This document shows, piece by piece, positions 34,778 to 47,640 of a stretch of 64,000 bases of DNA; position 1 is the first letter of the stretch; every line of letters begins with the position of its first letter. A program made the position numbers and the translations under genes. Under the pieces are notes generated by a model, which worked only from the letters and a program-made list of their open reading frames with translations, made no database searches and was not told the origin of the DNA. Source of the DNA: Sipunculus nudus (taxonomy: Eukaryota > Annelida > Sipuncula > Golfingiida > Sipunculidae); the NCBI GenBank assembly GCA_026874595.1, contig CM049313.1, positions 79,990,659-80,054,658 of the forward strand. Direction: 5' to 3'.

Positions 34778-35450
34778 TGGGGAAAATCGGGCGTTAAAAA
34801 TCAGACTGCCAAGGCCAAGAGTGTGTGACAACCAGTTTATTCATATAGTAGAGAAAAACCCTAATTATTAGATTATACCTTATAAGATTATAATTGCGGC
34901 AACAATTTACAAGATAATATGCCTTATATCGCAATATCGCATGGATAATATGCCTGCATGAACAATATGGAACAAGTCATAACCTAGAGAGGATAGATGC
35001 TAAACCGTGTTGAACATGACGGCAAGAACCCTAATGACAACCACGTGCCTGGTGGTTCTCACTGCAAGACGTACGGCTGTAGCAATAATATTTGTACCTT
35101 GAAAATACCTGTCAATGTTACTTACTTTACATACACCGTTTTAACGTAAATAATATCACATACAACGTTCTGGGCTCATAAAGATCGGTATGTTATGTTA
35201 ACCTTATACAGTATAATAACTTATAATTAAGCGAAGAAAATATTATAGCGTAGCGCAATGCGGTATATGAATACAAGTCGGTGCCTGTTTAACATTTGTA
35301 CTGGTTTAAACTTAAATTAAATTATCACTGGTTTTATGAAAAGCTTAAACATTTTAAAGGTAAACTGTGCATAGCCTACCTGTAGCAAAAGCTCATACTC
35401 TACCGAAATACTCAAGTGTGCCTCCTGTAACGTTTTATGCAGTCACATCG
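34778..35450 (+). repeat. duplicated ~0.7-kb segment, copy A
   Basis: From ATCGGGCG with CAGACTGCCAAGGCC and GTGTGTGACAACCAGTTTAT through ACGTTTTATGCAGTCACATC. It is over 90% identical by eye to 36668-37528. No terminal inverted repeats, polymerase or primer-binding site were found, so this is called a direct duplication rather than an LTR pair. Confidence 0.8.
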
Positions 35451-35454
35451 GAGC

Positions 35455-36275
35455 AAGGTTTATTTCAATGATATTTGTCTTGTTTTTTGCCATGATATTG
35501 GTCTTGTTTTTTCCCCATGATATTTGTCTTGTTTTTTTGCGATCATATTTGTCTTGTTTTCCCCCATAATATTTGTCTCCTTTTTGCCATGCATGATAAT
35601 TGTCTTGTTTTTTTGCCATTATATTTGTCGTGATTTTTTCCCCATGATATTTGTCTTTTTTTTTGCCATGCATAATAATTGTCTGTTTTTTTTTGCCATG
35701 ATAATTGTCTGTTTTTTTTTTGCCATGATATTTTTCTTATATTTTGCCATGATATTTGTCTTGTTTTTTATCTTGCATAATAATTGTCTGGTTTTTTTTG
35801 CCATGCTATTTGTCTTGTTTTTCCCCCATGATATTTGTCTTGTTTTTTTTTGCCATGATATTTGTCGTGTTTTTTGCCATGATATTTGTCTTGTTTTTTT
35901 TGCCATGTATGATAATTATCTGTTTTTTTTTCCTTGCTATTTGTCTTGTTTTTTGCCATGATATTTGTCTTGTTTTTTTTTGCCATGCATGATAATTGTC
36001 TTTTTTTGGCCAAGATAATTGTTTTTTTTTTGCCATGATATTTGTCTTGGTTTTTTTTTTGCAATATATTTCTCTTGTTTTTTTTTTATCATGCATGATA
36101 ATTGTCTGTTTTTTTTGCCATGATATTTGTCTTTTTTTTGCCATGACATTGGTCTTCTTTTTTCCCCCATGATATTTGTCTTTTTTTTGCCATGATAGTC
36201 GTCTTGTTTTTTTTTGCCATGATGTTTGTCTTTTTTTTGCCATGACATTTGTCTTGTTTTTTGCCATGATATTTG
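35455..36275 (+). repeat. T-rich minisatellite (~24 bp), about 33 copies
   Basis: Irregular units built on TTTTTTTGCCATGATATTTGTCTTG, with variants CATGCATGATAATTGTC and CCCCCATGATATTTGTC. T runs vary from 5 to 10, typical of slippage. The strand asymmetry (pyrimidine-rich top strand) creates long Lys/Gln- or Phe/Cys-rich frames on the two strands that are not genes. Confidence 0.9.
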
Positions 36276-36667
36276 CATTTGTTCCTGCTTGAGAAACCTA
36301 ATCAGATTGGAAATACATCACTACATATATAAAAACGCAACATATGAGAATTATTATGAAATTAATTAAAAATGTCATGTGTTAAGGCACATGCTAACAA
36401 AAAATACCACTTCTTTCAAATTTGTTATAAACGATAAGTAATGAAAGTTCAGAAATAATTCTCAGTATGGTCACTCTTGCTCCTGACAGCCATTCTTTGT
36501 TAAAAAAAAATTTGCTCTAATTTGTGAGTTCTTCTAATTAACAAATACCCAAAATAGACAGGTATACGTTAATGTCTTGGTGTATTCTACTAACTTATTT
36601 TAAAAGCCACTACCTTCCCTTTAATATCTATATAATTAATGTATAAACTGATGTAACGGGGAACACC
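36276..36667. other. unique spacer between minisatellite and copy B
   Basis: AT-rich, no gene or repeat recognised. Confidence 0.5.
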
Positions 36668-37528
36668 ACGGGAAAACCGGGCGTGAAAATCAGACTGCCA
36701 AGGCCTAGAGTGTGTGACTACCAGTTTATTCATATAGTCTATAGAGAAAAACCCTGTTGAAATACATGAAATGGGAAGTGTTAAGTACACCGTTACTGTT
36801 CATCCGACCGGTTCAATAACAGTTTTAGGTACATCGTTAATGTTATTAATTTATTGTTCAACATACCGGTTCTATTATAGTTTCTTAAAAAATTATATGA
36901 ACGTTACATACCGTTGACATTAGAAATTCAACTGCGATAATATAATTATAAGATTATACCTTATAAGATTATAATTGCGGCAACAATTTACAAGATAATA
37001 TGTCTTATATCGCAATATCGCATAGATAATATGCCTGCATGAACAATATGGAACAAGTCATACAATAGAGAGGATAGAGGCTAAACCGTGTTGAACATGA
37101 CGGCAAGAACCCTCATGACAACCACGTGCCTGGTGGTTCTCACTGCAAGACGTACGGCTGTAGCAATAATATATTTGTACCTTGAAAATACCTGTCAATG
37201 TTACTTACTTTACAAACACCGTTTTAACGTAAATAATATTACATACAACGTTCTGGGCTTATAAAGCTCGGTATGTTATGTTAACCTTATACAGTATAAT
37301 AACTTATAATTAAGCGAAGAAAATATTATAGCGTAGCGCAATGCGGTATACGAATATAAGTCGGTGCCTGTTTAACATTTGTACTGGTTTCAACTTAAAT
37401 TATTACTGGTTTAATGACAAGCTTAAACATTTTAAAGTTAAACTGTGCATAGCCTACCTGTAGCAAAAGCTCATACTCTACCGAAATACTCAAGGGTGCC
37501 TCGTGTAACGTTTTATGCAGTCACATCG
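36668..37528 (+). repeat. duplicated ~0.7-kb segment, copy B with insertion
   Basis: Homologous to 34778-35450 from CGGGCGTGAAAATCAGACTG to ACGTTTTATGCAGTCACATC. It carries about 190 extra bases (36757-36950) absent from copy A. The two copies diverge at scattered sites, so the duplication is not brand-new. Confidence 0.8.
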
Positions 37529-37574
37529 GAAAAAGGTTTACGACGGAATGGCAACGGATGACCACGAGCCACCA

Positions 37575-38128
37575 AAGCCGTGGTCCCAACCCGCCGTACT
37601 TGCAAGTGCGTGCTGTCTACTTGCAAAAACGTGGGCAAAACTTCGGGATCCGTACGTTGTGAGTACCGCCTCAGTACGGATTTAGGAGCACGCAGACACG
37701 CCGTAGCACTTTTAGTGCAGGAGGAACTTTCGCTGCGTTCGGGGTGCGTTCGGGCTACGGATTCACCCCAAAATCGGGCGGAAAACTCACGTTCATCGAA
37801 CTTGCACGCACTTACAACATGCGAGTGAGTAAGGGCACCGTACGTGAGCTGCACGTGTAAGTACTGCCTCAGTACGACAACGTGGCAACCGCACGGAGAT
37901 CGTCCGTTACAAGCACATTGTAAGCACGTACAACTCACCACGTGCGCGTCGTACGATGCATGCAAACGCTCACGGGCCACGTACTTACAACTTGCGCAAC
38001 CGTGCGTTGACACACTCCCTCCCTACTCTTGCTACTCCCTCCCCACGTTTTCAGAAAAACGTTGCGGCCGTGGCCTCCCCAAAAAACGTACGGACTAAAA
38101 CACGCACGGAGGGTTGTGACCGGGGCTT
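37575..38128. mobile_element. ~554-bp GC-rich MITE-like element
   Basis: The left end AAGCCGTGGTCCCAACCCGC matches the inverse of the right end GGAGGGTTGTGACCGGGGCTT with several changes. The interior is strikingly CpG-rich with repeated CTCAGTACG, CGTACTTGCAA/TTACAACTTGCG and CGTGCG words. It contrasts sharply with the AT-rich flanks. It is followed by TAAC and has no transposase. Open frames inside (up to 166 codons) are due to high GC and show no domain. Confidence 0.55.
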
Positions 38129-39959
38129 AACTTGAAAAGCAAAAGCGTTTGTTTTACCGACTGAATTGTCTTCACAACAGTTGGCTCAAGGCTAACTGAA
38201 AAGGGCCATTCGTGTGGAATGCATGCACGGACCTGAGTACACGGTGAACAACCGTGCGTTCCTAATTGTGACGAAAACAGGGTGTGTGAATTCGCTCTTT
38301 TATACTGAAATAAAATGGAGAATAATATACACCAATGTGTGCTAGGATGTAAAGGCTGAGGGAGAAGTTTGTGTATAAATAGGCATAAAATACGTTAGTT
38401 TATAAAAAAAACCCCATGAAATATATATATTTTTATCTAAAATATTTAGTCACCAAATAACAAGTTTTTCTTGCTTACTTAAGTACCGTATGTAACTGGT
38501 GTAACTGAAATGCGGAATTGTTGTTATTTATTTCAGAATTTAATATTAATAAAAAATGGCGGCTCCTGGTAATAAAAATTGTAAAATATATTTTCCATCA
38601 GTTTATATTGGAAGTCTTATAGTATGTCTAAAAAGAGACATTTAGAAAATGCATTGTGGAAGAAGAAAATTCTGTTGCAATTATTTGGACCTTTTGTCTT
38701 TATTATGCATGCTAATTCTACTGTTGTGGTGGTTTCGAGCCCCCCCCCCTCTCTCTCTATCTTAGTATATAATTAACATATAAAATAAACAATTTAGCTC
38801 TTAATTTTTTTGTTTGCATTTGATATAAAAATGAGCGCTATAAAAATATTAAGTGGTTCACACTGTGAAAGATAATGCTCGGTAAACAGGAGAGTCACAG
38901 ACTGCGGACACTCCCTGCTGCCATCTTACGAGTGATTGGTTAACTACCTTTAAATATATCAGGCAAACTGACATTACAGACTGCAGTTAACACGGCCCCC
39001 CTGCATCAGAATAGATAAGAGACGTGGTGACAGAATCCAAGACGTGTGTCCTTGTGTATGGTGGGGAGCATCAATACGTGATTATGTTAATTATAACTGG
39101 TTGTCTATCAATCCAGGGTAGGAAAGGTTCTTGTCTCCGACCTATCCCAGAAGGAACGACGATAACATTTGTGGTCAGGGTTAACGGAGCTATGATAATA
39201 ATAAAACATAACAATACTCACCAACATAACCTGTTCGGTGTGCTGCAAACAGTAAAATCACTCCACACAGAAAGACTGTCCCAGACAGTTTCAAGTACCA
39301 ATACCGGTCTCTAGCCATCTCTGCTAGGAACAGGGCATGGCATCGCAAAACAGTGCCGATTGTGTAGCCGATGAGACAGTGGATCAGTCAGGCATGAGAC
39401 GAAATCATTCACCTGAGACTGTGTTCTATAAGTCACGGGCCACCTGTCACGGAGTTTCCCTTGCTCCACGCCCCTGAGGCACGTTGCATCCTACAGCGGA
39501 GACCAAGCGTGACTTTATAGATAGGCCTTTATATAAAAATATTTAGTTTCTCTTTGTGCCCAAGATGATGAATTATACCGGATCATGATGATGTACGCCA
39601 AAGTTTTATAATCATGTACGTGCGATAATGCTTATTTATGAAAAAGTTTTTTTTTTCTTCTGGATAATTATTGTTAAAGTTTCTGCTAGCATACATGGTT
39701 ATATTTAAAGGTAAAATGAACGGCAAGAATATGTTTCTTTACTTCATTTGGTCATTAGTTTTCATTGTGTGCTTTCTGAGACACGTAGAGCTCTAGAGCT
39801 GACAGGGACACGATTCTTAATTTCATTTCTCTGTTCACCTGATGGTTTAGTGTTTTTTGTTGTTGTTTTTTAAATCATCATAAGTGACCTTTCCTGGCGG
39901 AGAAGTAACGATTCTTTTGGTAAAATCCCTGACTGAGCAGTTTGAATTACTTATTTGAT
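38129..39959. other. intergenic sequence without recognised gene
   Basis: AT-rich with a short C-run/CT microsatellite near 38740-38760. A 96-codon plus-strand frame (39024-39314) shows no recognised domain and no splice context. Nothing else could be supported. Confidence 0.4.
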
Positions 39960-40980
39960 AAAATACCCGGCCCCTTATGTCCACAATTGATTCAGGTTCT
40001 ATAATACAGGGTCACTGATGTCCAGAATGGATTCAGGTTCTATATTAACGGGTCACTTATGTCCTCAATAGAATCAAATTCCATAATACCGATAATACCG
40101 GATCACTGATGTCCACAATGGATTAAGGTTCAATAATACCAGGTCACTGATGTCCACAATGGATTCAGGTTCTATAATATCGGGTCACTGATGTCCACAA
40201 TGGATTCAAGTCCCTTAATACCGGGTCACTGATGTCCACAATGGAATCAAGTTCTATAATACCGGTACACTGATGTCAACAATGGAATCAGGTTCTATTT
40301 TACCGGGTTACTGATGTCCACAATGGAATCAAGTTCTATAATACCACGTCACTGATGTCCACATTGGATTCAGGTTCTCTAATACTGGGTCACTGATGTC
40401 TACAATGGATTCAAGTTCTTTAATACCGGTACACTGATGTCCACAATGGAATCAGGTTCTATTTTACCGGGTTACTGATGTCCACAATGGAATCAAGTTC
40501 TATAATACCACGTCACTGATGTCAACAATGGATTCAGGTTCTCTAATACTGGGTCACTGATGTCTACAATGGATTCAAGTTCTTTAATACCGGTACACTG
40601 ATGTCCACAGTAGAATCAGGTTCTATTTTACCGGGTTACTGATGTCCACAATGGAATCAAGTTCTATAATACCACGTCACTGATGTCCACATTGGATTCA
40701 GGTTCTCTAATACTGGGTCACTGATGTCTACAATGGATTCAAGTTCTTTAATACCGGTACACTGATGTCCACAAAGGATTCAGGTTCTATTATACCGGGT
40801 CACTGATGTCCACAATGGATACAAGTTCTATAATACCACGTCACTGATGTCCACATTGGATTCAGGTTCTATAATACCGGGTCACTGATGTCCACAATAA
40901 CTTCAGGTTCTATAATACCAGTACCAGGTCTTTGAAGTGCACAATGGATTCAGGTTCTATAATACCGGTCACTGATGTCC

Positions 40981-41385
40981 ACAATATCAAATTCCAAAAT
41001 TTCTTCATATTTCTACTCGTATACAGATTATTTAACTTCAGCGATAGTTTGTTCATATGATTATTCACAGCTTGGTTACAGGCTGAACGATACATTTTTC
41101 TTAGCTGCTTTATAATATGCATATACATGGCCCTCGCGTGGTCTACCACATGATTTCCATATACCATACCAGAAGCGTTGTTTATCACGTGTAATCAAGG
41201 AGTCATAATTCAGCCAGCTGTTTGGCTTAAACCGACCCTTGTATCTATAATGTTTATCATTTATGACCTGAGAACAGGCATCATGCATCGTTTTATTCAT
41301 GTCGTCACACATTGCATCAACCACAGAAGGAGCCTCATCTCTGGATTTCACGTAAGTCAGGTTTACTGCGGGTAATATGTCCACA
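40981..41385 (-). pseudogene. LINE ORF2 fragment embedded in satellite, copy 1
   Basis: Minus-strand coding pieces (41076-41384 and 40910-41188, separated by a frameshift) read DSLITRDKQRFWYGIWKSCG, RPREGHVYAYYKAAKK and FWNLI. This is the connector between endonuclease and reverse transcriptase of CR1/L2-like non-LTR elements. Neither catalytic domain is present. Satellite monomers flank it directly on both sides. Confidence 0.75.
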
Positions 41386-42139
41386 ATGGATTCAGGTTCT
41401 TTAATACCAAGTCACTGATGTCCACAATGGATTCAGGTTCTATAATACCAAGTCACTGATGTCAACAGTGGATTCAGGTTCTATAATACAAGGTCACTGA
41501 TATTCACAATGGATTCAGGTTTTATAATACAAGGTCACTGATGTTCACAATGGAACCAGGTTTTATAATATCAGGTAACTTATGTCAACAATAGATTCCA
41601 ATTGTATAATTCCTTGTCTCTGATGTGCACAATAGATTCAGGTTCTATAATACCAGGTCACTGATGTCCTCAATAGATTCAGGTTCTATAATACCAGGTC
41701 ACTGATGTCCATGATGGATTCAGGTTCTATAATACCATGTCACTGAAGTCCACAATGGATTCAGGTTATATAATACCAGGTCACTGATGTCCACAATAAA
41801 TTCAGGTTTTATAATACCAGGTCACTGTTGTCCACAAAAGATTAAGGTTCTATAATACCAGGTTACTGATGTCCACAATATATTCAGGTTCTATAATACC
41901 AGTACCAGGTCTTTGAAGTGCACAATGGATTCAGGTTCTTTAATACAGGTACACTGATGTCCACAAAGGATTCAGGTTCTATTATACCGGGTCACTGATG
42001 TCCACAATGGATACAAGTTCTATAATACCACGTCACTGATGTCCACATTGGATTCAGGTTCTATAATACCGGGTCACTGATGTCCACAATAACTTCAGGT
42101 TCTAAAATTCCGGGTCACTGATGTCCAGAATATTTGCAT

Positions 42140-42538
42140 ATCAAATTCCAAAATTTCTTCATATTTCTACTCGTATACAGATTATTTTACTTCAGCGATA
42201 ATTTGTTCATATGATTATTCACAGCTTGGTTACAGGCTGAACGATACATTTTCTTAGCTGCTTTATTACATGCATATACATGGCCCTCGCGTGGTCTACC
42301 ACATGATTTCCATATACCATACCAGAAGCGTTGTTTATCACGTGTAATCAAGGAGTCATAATTCAGCCAGCTGTTTGGCTTAAACCGACCCTTGTATCTA
42401 TAATGTTTATCATTTATGACCTGAGAACAGGCATCATGCATCGTTTTATTCATGTCGTCACACATTGCATCAACCACAGAATGAGCCTCATCTCTGGATT
42501 TCACGTAATTCAGGTTTACTGCGGTTAATATGTCCACA
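42140..42538 (-). pseudogene. LINE ORF2 fragment embedded in satellite, copy 2
   Basis: Second copy of the same fragment, about 1153 bp downstream, with identical boundaries. It is uninterrupted over 116 codons (RFWYGIWKSCGRPREGHVYA, KAAKKMYRSACNQAVNNH). It lacks the frameshift of copy 1. The surrounding monomers are duplicated too, so the fragment spread with the satellite. Confidence 0.75.
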
Positions 42539-45500
42539 ATGGATTCAGGTTCTTTAATACCAAGTCACTGATGTCCACAATGGATTCAGGTTCTATAATA
42601 CCAAGTCACTGATGTCAACAGTGGATTCAGGTTCTATAATACATGGTCACTGATATTCACAATGGATTCAGGTTTTATAATACAAGGTCACTGATGTTCA
42701 TAATGGATGCAGGTTTTATAATATCAGGTAACTTATGTCAACAATAGATTCCAATTGTATAATTCCTGGTCTCTGATGTGCACAATAGATTCAGGTTCTA
42801 TAATACCAGGTCACTGATGTCCTCAATAGATTCAGGTTCTATGATACCAGGTCACTGATGTCCATGATGGATTCAGGTTCTATAATACCATGTCACTGAT
42901 GTCCACAGTGGATTCAGGTTCTATAATACCAGGTCACTGATGTCCACAATAGATTCAGGTTTTATAATACCAGGTCACTGATGTCCACAAAAGATTAAGG
43001 TTCTATAATACCATGTCACTGTTGTCCACAAAAGATTCAGGTTCTATAATACCAGGTCACTGATGTCCACAATAGATTCAGGTTCTATAATACCAGGTTA
43101 CTGATGTCCACAATAGAATCAGGTTCTATAATACCAGTACCAGGTCTTTGAAGTGCACAATGGATTCAGGTTCTATAATACCGGTCACTGATGTCCACAA
43201 TGGAATCAGGTTATTCAGGTTCTATAATACCAGGTCAATTATGTCAACAATAGATTCAGGTTCTATAATACCGGGCCACTGATGTCCTCAATAGATTCCT
43301 TTTCTATAATTCCTGGTCACTGATGTCCACAATGGATTTAGGTTCTATAATACCGGTCACTGATGTCCACAATGGAATCAGGTTATTCAGGTTCTATAAT
43401 ACCAGGTCACTGATGTCCACAATAGATTTAGGTTTTATAATACCAGGTCATTGTTGTCCACAAAAGATTCAGGTTCGATAATACCAGGTCATTGATGTTC
43501 ACAATGGATTCAGGTTTTATAATACCAGGTTAATTATGTTAACAATATATTCAGGTTCTATAATACCAGCTCACTAATGTCCTCAATAGATTCAGGTTCT
43601 ATAATACCAGGTCACTGATGTCCACAATGGATTCAGGTTTTAAAATACCAGGTCACTGATGTTCACAATGGATTCAGGTTTTATAATACCAGGTCACTTA
43701 TGTCAACAATAGATTCAGGTTCTATAATACTAGCTCACTGGTGTCCTCAATAAATTCAGGTTCTATAATACCAGTACCAGGTCTTTGAAGTGCACAATGG
43801 ATTCAGGTTCTATAATACCGGTCACTGATGTCCACAATGGATTCAGGTTCTATAATACCGGTCACTGATGTCCACAATGGAATCAGGTTATTCAGGTTCT
43901 ATAATACCAGGTCACTTATGTCAACAATAGATTCACGTTCTATAATACCAGGCCACTGATGTCCTCAATAGATTCCTTTTCTACAATTCCTGGTCACTGA
44001 TGTCCACAATGGATTCAGGTTCTATAATACCAGGTCACTGATGTCCCCAATGGATTCAGGTTCTATAACACCAGGTCATTGATGTCCACAATGGATTCAG
44101 GTTTTATAATACCAGTACTGATGTTCACAATGGATTCATGTTTTATAATACCAGGTCATTGATGTTCACAATGGATTCAGGTTTTATAATACCAGGTCAC
44201 TTATGTCAACAATATATTCAGGTTCTATAATACCAGTTCACTAATGTCCTCAATAGATTCAGGTTCTATAATACCAGGTCACTGATGTCCACAATGGATT
44301 AAGGTTTTAAAATTCCAGGTCACTGATGTTCACAATGGATTCAGGTTTTATAATACCAGGTCACTTATGTCAACAATTGATTCAGGTTCTATAATACCAG
44401 CTTAATGATGTCCTCAATAGATTCAGGTTCTATAATACCAGCTCACTGATGTCCTCAATAGATTCAGGTTCTATAATACCGGGTCACTGATGTCCTCAAT
44501 AGATTCAGGTTCTATAATACCAGCTCACTGATGTCCTCAATAGATTCAGGTTCTATAATACCAGCTCACTGATGTCCTCAATAGATTCAGGTTCTATAAT
44601 ACCAGCTCACTGATGTCCTCAATAGATTCAGGTTCTATAATACCGGGTCACTGATGTTCACAATAGATTCCTTTTCTATAATTCCTGATCACTTATTTCA
44701 ACAATAGATTCAGGTTCTATAATACCAGCTCAATGATGTCCTCAATAGATTCAGGTTCTATAATACCAGCTCACTGATGTCCTCAATAGATTCAGGTTCT
44801 ATAATACCGGGTCACTGATGTCCTCAATAGATTCAGGTTCTATAATACCAGCTCACTGATGTCCTCAATAGATTCAGGTTCTATAATACCAGCTCACTGT
44901 TGTCCTCAATAGATTCAGGTTCTATAATACCGGGTCACTGATGTTCACAATAGATTCCTTTTCTATAATTCCTGATCACTTATTTCAACAATAGATTCAG
45001 GTTCTATAATACCAGCTCAATGATGTCCTATATAGATTCAGGTTCTATAATACCGGGTCACTGATGTTCACAATAGATTCCTTTTCTATAATTCCTGGTC
45101 ACTTATGTCAACAATAGATTTAGGTTCTATAATACCAGCTCACCGATGTTTTCAATAGATTCAGGTTCTATAATACCAGCTCACTGATGTCCTCAATAGA
45201 TTCAGGTTTTATAATACCAGGTCACTGATGTCCACAATGGATTAAGGTTTTAAAATACCAGGTCACTGATGTCCACAATGGATTCAGGTTTTATAATACC
45301 AGGTCACTTATGTCCACAATAGATTCAGGTTCTATAATACCAGCTCACTGATGTCCTCAATAGATTCAGGTTCTATAATACTAGGTCACTGATTTTCACA
45401 ATATATTCCTTTTGTATAATTCCTGGTCACTGATGTCCACAATAGATTCAGGTTCTATAATACCAGCTCACTGATGTCCTCAATAGATTAAGGTTCTATA

Positions 45501-47640
45501 ATACCGGGTCCCTGATGTTCACAATAGATTCCTTTTCTATAATTCCTGATCACTTATTTCGACAAAAGATTCAGGTTCTATAATACCAGGCCACTGATGT
45601 CCTCAATAGATTCAGGTTCTATAATACCAGCTCACTGATGTCCTCAATAGATTCAGGTTCTATAATACCGGGTCCCTGATGTTCACAATAGATTCCTTTT
45701 CTATAATTCCTGATCACTTATTTCGACAAAAGATTCAGGTTCTATAATACCAGGCCACTGATGTCCTCAATAGATTCAGGTTCTATAATACCAGCTCACT
45801 GATGTCCTCAATAGATTCAGGTTCTATAATACCGGGTCCCTGATGTTCACAATAGATTCCTTTTCTATAATACCTGATCACTTATTTCAACAATAGATTC
45901 AGGTTCTATAATACCAGCTCAATGATGTCCTCAGTAGATTCAGGTTCTATAATACCAGCTCACTGATGTCCTCAATAGATTCAGGTTCTATAATACCGGG
46001 TCACTGATGTCCTCAATAGATTCAGGTTCTATAATACCAGCTCACTGATGTCCTCAATAGATTCAGGTTCTATAATACCAGCTCACTGTTGTCCTCAATA
46101 GATTCAGGTTCTATAATACCGGGTCACTGATGTTCACAATAGATTCCTTTTCTATAATTCCTGATCACTTATTTCAACAATAGATTCAGGTTCTATAATA
46201 CCAGCTCAATGATGTCCTCAATAGATTCAGGTTCTATAATACCGGGTCACTGATGTTCACAATAGATTCCTTTTCTATAAGTCCTGGTCACTTATGTCAA
46301 CAATAGATTTAGGTTCTATAATACCAGCTCACCGATGTTTTCAATAGATTCAGGTTCTATAATACCAGCTCACTGATGTCCTCAATAGATTCAGGTTTTA
46401 TAATACCAGGTCACTGATGTCCACAATGGATTAAGGTTTTAAAATACCAGGTCACTGATGTTCACAATGGATTCAGGTTTTATAATACCAGGTCACTTAT
46501 GTCCACAATAGATTCAGGTTCTATAATACCAGCTCACTGATGTCCTCAATAGATTCAGGTTCTATAATACTAGGTCACTGATTTTCACAATATATTCCTT
46601 TTGTATAATTCCTGGTCACTGATGTCCACAATAGATTCAGGTTCTATAATACCAGCTCACTGATGTCCTCAATAGATTAAGGTTCTATAATACCGGGTCC
46701 CTGATGTTCACAATAGATTCCTTTTCTATAATTCCTGATCACTTATTTCGACAAAAGATTCAGGTTCTATAATACCAGGCCACTGATGTCCTCAATAGAT
46801 TCAGGTTCTATAATACCAGCTCACTGATGTCCTCAATAGATTCAGGTTCTATAATACCGGGTCCCTGATGTTCACAATAGATTCCTTTTCTATAATTCCT
46901 GATCACTTATTTCAACAAAAGATTCAGGTTCTATAATACCAGGCCACTGATGTCCTCAATAGATTCAGGTTCTATAATACCAGCTCACTGATGTCCTCAA
47001 TAGATTCAGGTTCTATAATACCGGGTCCCTGATGTTCACAATAGATTCCTTTTCTATAATTCCTGATAACTTATTTCAACAATAGATTCAGGTTCTATAA
47101 TACCGGGTCACTGATGTCCTCAATAGATTCCTTTTCTACAATTCCTGGTCACTGATGTCAACAATGGATTCAGGTTCTATAATACCAGGTCACTGATGTC
47201 CCCAATGGATTCAGGTTCTATAATACCGGGTCATTGATGTCCACAATAGATTCAGGTTTTATAATATAATTACTGATGTTCACAATGGATTCATGTTTTA
47301 AAATACCAGGTCATTGATGTTCACAATGGATTCAGGTTTTATAATACCAGGTCACTTATGTCAACAATAGATTCCAATTGTATAATTCCTGGTCTCTGAT
47401 GTGCACAATAGATTCAGGTTCTATAATACCAGGTCACTGATGTCCCCAATAGATTTAGGTTCTATAATACCGGGTCATTGATGTCCACAATAGATTCAGG
47501 TTCTATAATATAATTACTGATGTTCACAATGGATTCATGTTTTATAATACCAGGTCATTGACGTTCACAATGGATTCAGGTTTTATAATACCCGGTCACT
47601 TATGTCAACAATAGATTCAGGTTCTATAATACCAGCTCAC

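Noticed and set aside
35443..36278. Lys/Gln-rich and Phe/Cys-rich proteins
   Set aside because: Low-complexity translation of a T-rich minisatellite; overlapping frames on both strands.
34778..37528. LTR retrotransposon with the two 0.7-kb copies as LTRs
   Set aside because: The interior is a minisatellite and unique spacer without gag/pol, primer-binding site or polypurine tract; copies lack clear TG...CA ends and target duplications.
37513..38098. Open frames up to 166 codons in GC-rich DNA
   Set aside because: They lie within a MITE-like element, both strands are open, and no domain is visible.
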